A stretch of DNA of 64,000 bases from JAEUMG01 sp046349315 (GTDB lineage: Bacteria > Pseudomonadota > Alphaproteobacteria > Rhizobiales > Aestuariivirgaceae): NCBI GenBank assembly GCA_046349315.1, contig JAXMCQ010000006.1:184057-248056 (forward strand), read 5' to 3'. Below are positions 62,493 to 64,000 of this stretch, piece by piece (the first letter of the stretch is position 1; each line of letters opens with the position of its first letter). Under the pieces are notes generated by a model. That model was not told the DNA's origin, ran no database searches, and worked only from the letters and a program-made list of their open reading frames with translations. The translations under genes were made by a program, and so were the position numbers.

Positions 62493-62972
62493 ATGAGCCT
62501 CACGATTCGTACCGCGCAGCCGGGCGAGGCTGGTCTCGTTTTGTGTTTCATCCGCAAACTTGCGGATTACGAACGGCGACTGGATGAGGTTGTCGCGAGC
62601 GAAGCCGAGATCGAGGAAGCGCTGTTTGGTCCGACGCCACGCACCTTTTGCGATATTGCCGAATGGAACGGCGAAGTGGTCGGATTCGCGATCTGGTTCT
62701 ACAATTTCTCGACCTTTTGGGGCCGTAACGGCATTTATCTCGAGGACTTGTTCGTTGAGCCGCAGCATCGCGGGAAGGGGATCGGCAAGGCGCTTTTGCG
62801 CCATCTGGCGCGCAAATGCCGCGATGAGGGCCTGCCGCGCCTGCAATGGTGGGTGATCAACTGGAACGAACCGTCAATTGCCTTCTATAAGTCGCTCGGC
62901 GCCGTCCCGATGGATGAATGGACGGTCTATCGACTGACTGGCGAGCCGTTGAAAAGACTGGCGGATTCGTGA
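62493..62972 (+). CDS. GNAT-family N-acetyltransferase
   Basis: 159 residues from ATG 62493, two bases after the thyA stop. The acetyl-CoA P-loop is EPQHRGKGIGKALLRHLARK (about 90-109), with YLEDLFVEP before it and NWNEPSIAFYKSLGA after it. The target could be a small amine or a protein. It ends in a GTGA overlap with folA, so it is locked into the nucleotide/folate operon. In many genomes thyA and folA are direct neighbours, so this is an insertion between them. Confidence 0.9.
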   Translation: MSLTIRTAQPGEAGLVLCFIRKLADYERRLDEVVASEAEIEEALFGPTPRTFCDIAEWNGEVVGFAIWFYNFSTFWGRNGIYLEDLFVEPQHRGKGIGKALLRHLARKCRDEGLPRLQWWVINWNEPSIAFYKSLGAVPMDEWTVYRLTGEPLKRLADS

Positions 62973-63493
62973 GCCACAAACTCCGCATCGTTTTCGTGCT
63001 GGCGATGTCGCGCAACCGCGTCATTGGCGCCAATGGCGGGCTGCCGTGGCGAATGCCGAGCGATCTCAAGCGCTTCAAGGCATTGACGATGGGTAAGCCG
63101 GTCATCATGGGCCGGAAAACCTGGGATAGCCTACCGAAGAAGCCGTTGCCGGGTCGGCCAAATATCGTGGTCACGCGACAGGCCGGATATGAGGCTCCAG
63201 GCGCCATTGTAGCGGCGACACTGAGCGAGGCGTTGCGGCAGGCCCGCGCGGTTGCGACGGACGAAATCGCGGTGATCGGTGGGGCTGAGATTTTCAACGA
63301 AATGCTGCCTTTTGCCGACCGGATTTATCTCAGCGAAATCGATCTTGAAGCGCAGGGCGACCGGTATTTTCCCGTGCTTCCGGCGGCTGAATGGAAGGAA
63401 ATCTCGAGCGAAACCTATGCACGCCTGGAAGGTGATGCGGCTGGTTTCAAGCTGCGCGTGCTTGACCGGGTGGGGCCAGCTTGCCAGTATTGA
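62969..63493 (+). CDS. folA: Dihydrofolate reductase
   Basis: 174 residues from GTG 62969 (GTGA overlap with the GNAT stop). It reduces dihydrofolate, regenerating the cofactor consumed by ThyA. Motifs are IGANGGLPWRMPSDLKRFKAL (active site, with Trp and Asp), GKPVIMGRKTWDSLP, IVVTRQAGYE and IAVIGGAEIFNEMLPFADRIYLSEI. Length fits the family (159-180). The downstream amine oxidase starts directly after the stop. Confidence 0.95.
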   Translation: MSHKLRIVFVLAMSRNRVIGANGGLPWRMPSDLKRFKALTMGKPVIMGRKTWDSLPKKPLPGRPNIVVTRQAGYEAPGAIVAATLSEALRQARAVATDEIAVIGGAEIFNEMLPFADRIYLSEIDLEAQGDRYFPVLPAAEWKEISSETYARLEGDAAGFKLRVLDRVGPACQY

Positions 63494-64000
63494 ATGATGG
63501 TTCAATATCCAACAAATCCTGACGTAATCGTTATTGGTGCGGGCGCCGCCGGCATCGGTGCCGGCCGCGCGCTCAAGCAGTTGGGCGTGCCGTTCATCAT
63601 TCTCGAAGCCAAAAACCGGGTCGGAGGCCGCGCTCATTCCGAAGCGACGAGCCTCGGCTATCTCTGGGACCATGGCTGCCACTGGTTTCATTCGGCGGAC
63701 GAAAACGTGCTGCGGGAGATGGCAGACAAGCTCGGCCACAAATACCTGCCGAAGCCCCGCCGGGCCTATGCCAACACCTTTATGGACGGGAGTTGGACCT
63801 GCCGGCCGATACGCGACGATTATGTCTGGGAAAATCTCGCGAAAGTGGCCGAAGTCGGCCAGGCGGGGAAGGATATCGCCGCCTCGCAAGTGATCGATCC
63901 GAACCATCCCTGGAATCCCATGGTCCGGCACTGGCTGGCGCTCATGTATTCGGCCGATCCGGAGGATATTTCGACGCTCGATGCCGGGCGTTACCGCGAT
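63494..64000 (+). CDS. FAD-dependent amine oxidase family protein, N-terminal part (window ends)
   Basis: 169 residues are visible, open to the window edge. The FAD loop is VIGAGAAGIGAGRALKQLG (14-32), followed by ILEAKNRVGGRAHSE, the GG doublet of the flavin monoamine oxidase family. Start is ATG 63494 right after the folA stop; ATG 63497 is adjacent. Substrate unknown (amine, phytoene-like or protein). Together with thyA and folA it shares an operon only by position. Confidence 0.85.
   Translation, partial: MMVQYPTNPDVIVIGAGAAGIGAGRALKQLGVPFIILEAKNRVGGRAHSEATSLGYLWDHGCHWFHSADENVLREMADKLGHKYLPKPRRAYANTFMDGSWTCRPIRDDYVWENLAKVAEVGQAGKDIAASQVIDPNHPWNPMVRHWLALMYSADPEDISTLDAGRYRD

Overview
The window looks like a chromosomal core segment of a GC-rich alphaproteobacterium. 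The strongest evidence is a circularly permuted, two-piece tmRNA gene, an SspB of the alpha type, a separate petA-petB-petC cytochrome bc1 operon, the bamD-recN-ligA order after ftsZ, a DUF1127 protein, DUF2852, DUF4169 with its ribbon-helix-helix partner next to fumC, and ExoD. I cannot name the genus; Hyphomicrobiales or a Rhodospirillales-like order would fit. No rRNA, tRNA, CRISPR array, transposase or prophage gene was seen, so this is not a mobile island.

Layout. 1-6.1 kb: a partial secreted matrixin-like protein; a plus-strand run rplY-pth-ychF-maoC-maoC; then minus-strand apt and hemF. 5.7-7.3 kb: DUF2852, tetR and trmL, with a near-perfect palindromic operator candidate in front of DUF2852. 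7.4-17.9 kb: petABC, mtnP, ftsZ (detached from ftsQA and without lpxC), bamD, recN, ligA. 18-27.3 kb: an accessory stretch with an AraC regulator, two small secreted proteins, an adenylate cyclase/TPR sensor, a membrane J-domain protein, azlCD, a membrane-anchored WD40 protein and a RibD-like reductase. 27.3-34 kb: a frameshifted patatin gene, an M24 aminopeptidase, an Stf0 sulfotransferase, a UshA-like nucleotidase and an SDR, with three palindromic intergenic repeats between them. 34-47 kb: envelope and housekeeping genes (exoD, a CBS-domain protein, cspA, a DUF1127 protein, prmA, an ABC exporter, an FAD monooxygenase, an MFS pump, creatinase, uvrD). 47-60.6 kb: a thioesterase, a glycolate/lactate-type FAD oxidase, a giant AsmA protein, a small cysteine-rich lectin-like protein, fumC-DUF4169-RHH, an MFS transporter, a PHP hydrolase, a tandem SH3 protein, kup, mepA. 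60.7-64 kb: sspB directly downstream of ssrA, then thyA-GNAT-folA and a truncated flavin amine oxidase.

Functional links. ssrA (tag ANDNYAPVALAA) and sspB (adaptor that carries tagged proteins to ClpXP) sit on the same strand about 40 bases apart, so tag and tag receptor may share a transcript. thyA and folA form the dTMP/tetrahydrofolate couple, with an acetyltransferase wedged between them. RplY and Pth (ribosome and peptidyl-tRNA recycling) lie next to the ribosome-associated ATPase YchF in overlapping reading frames.

Several small genes are annotated here by reading the strand directly: 46679-46855, 53441-53617, 53230-53439 and 34115-34321. Boundaries of ssrA and of the repeats are estimates from pairing, not from alignments.
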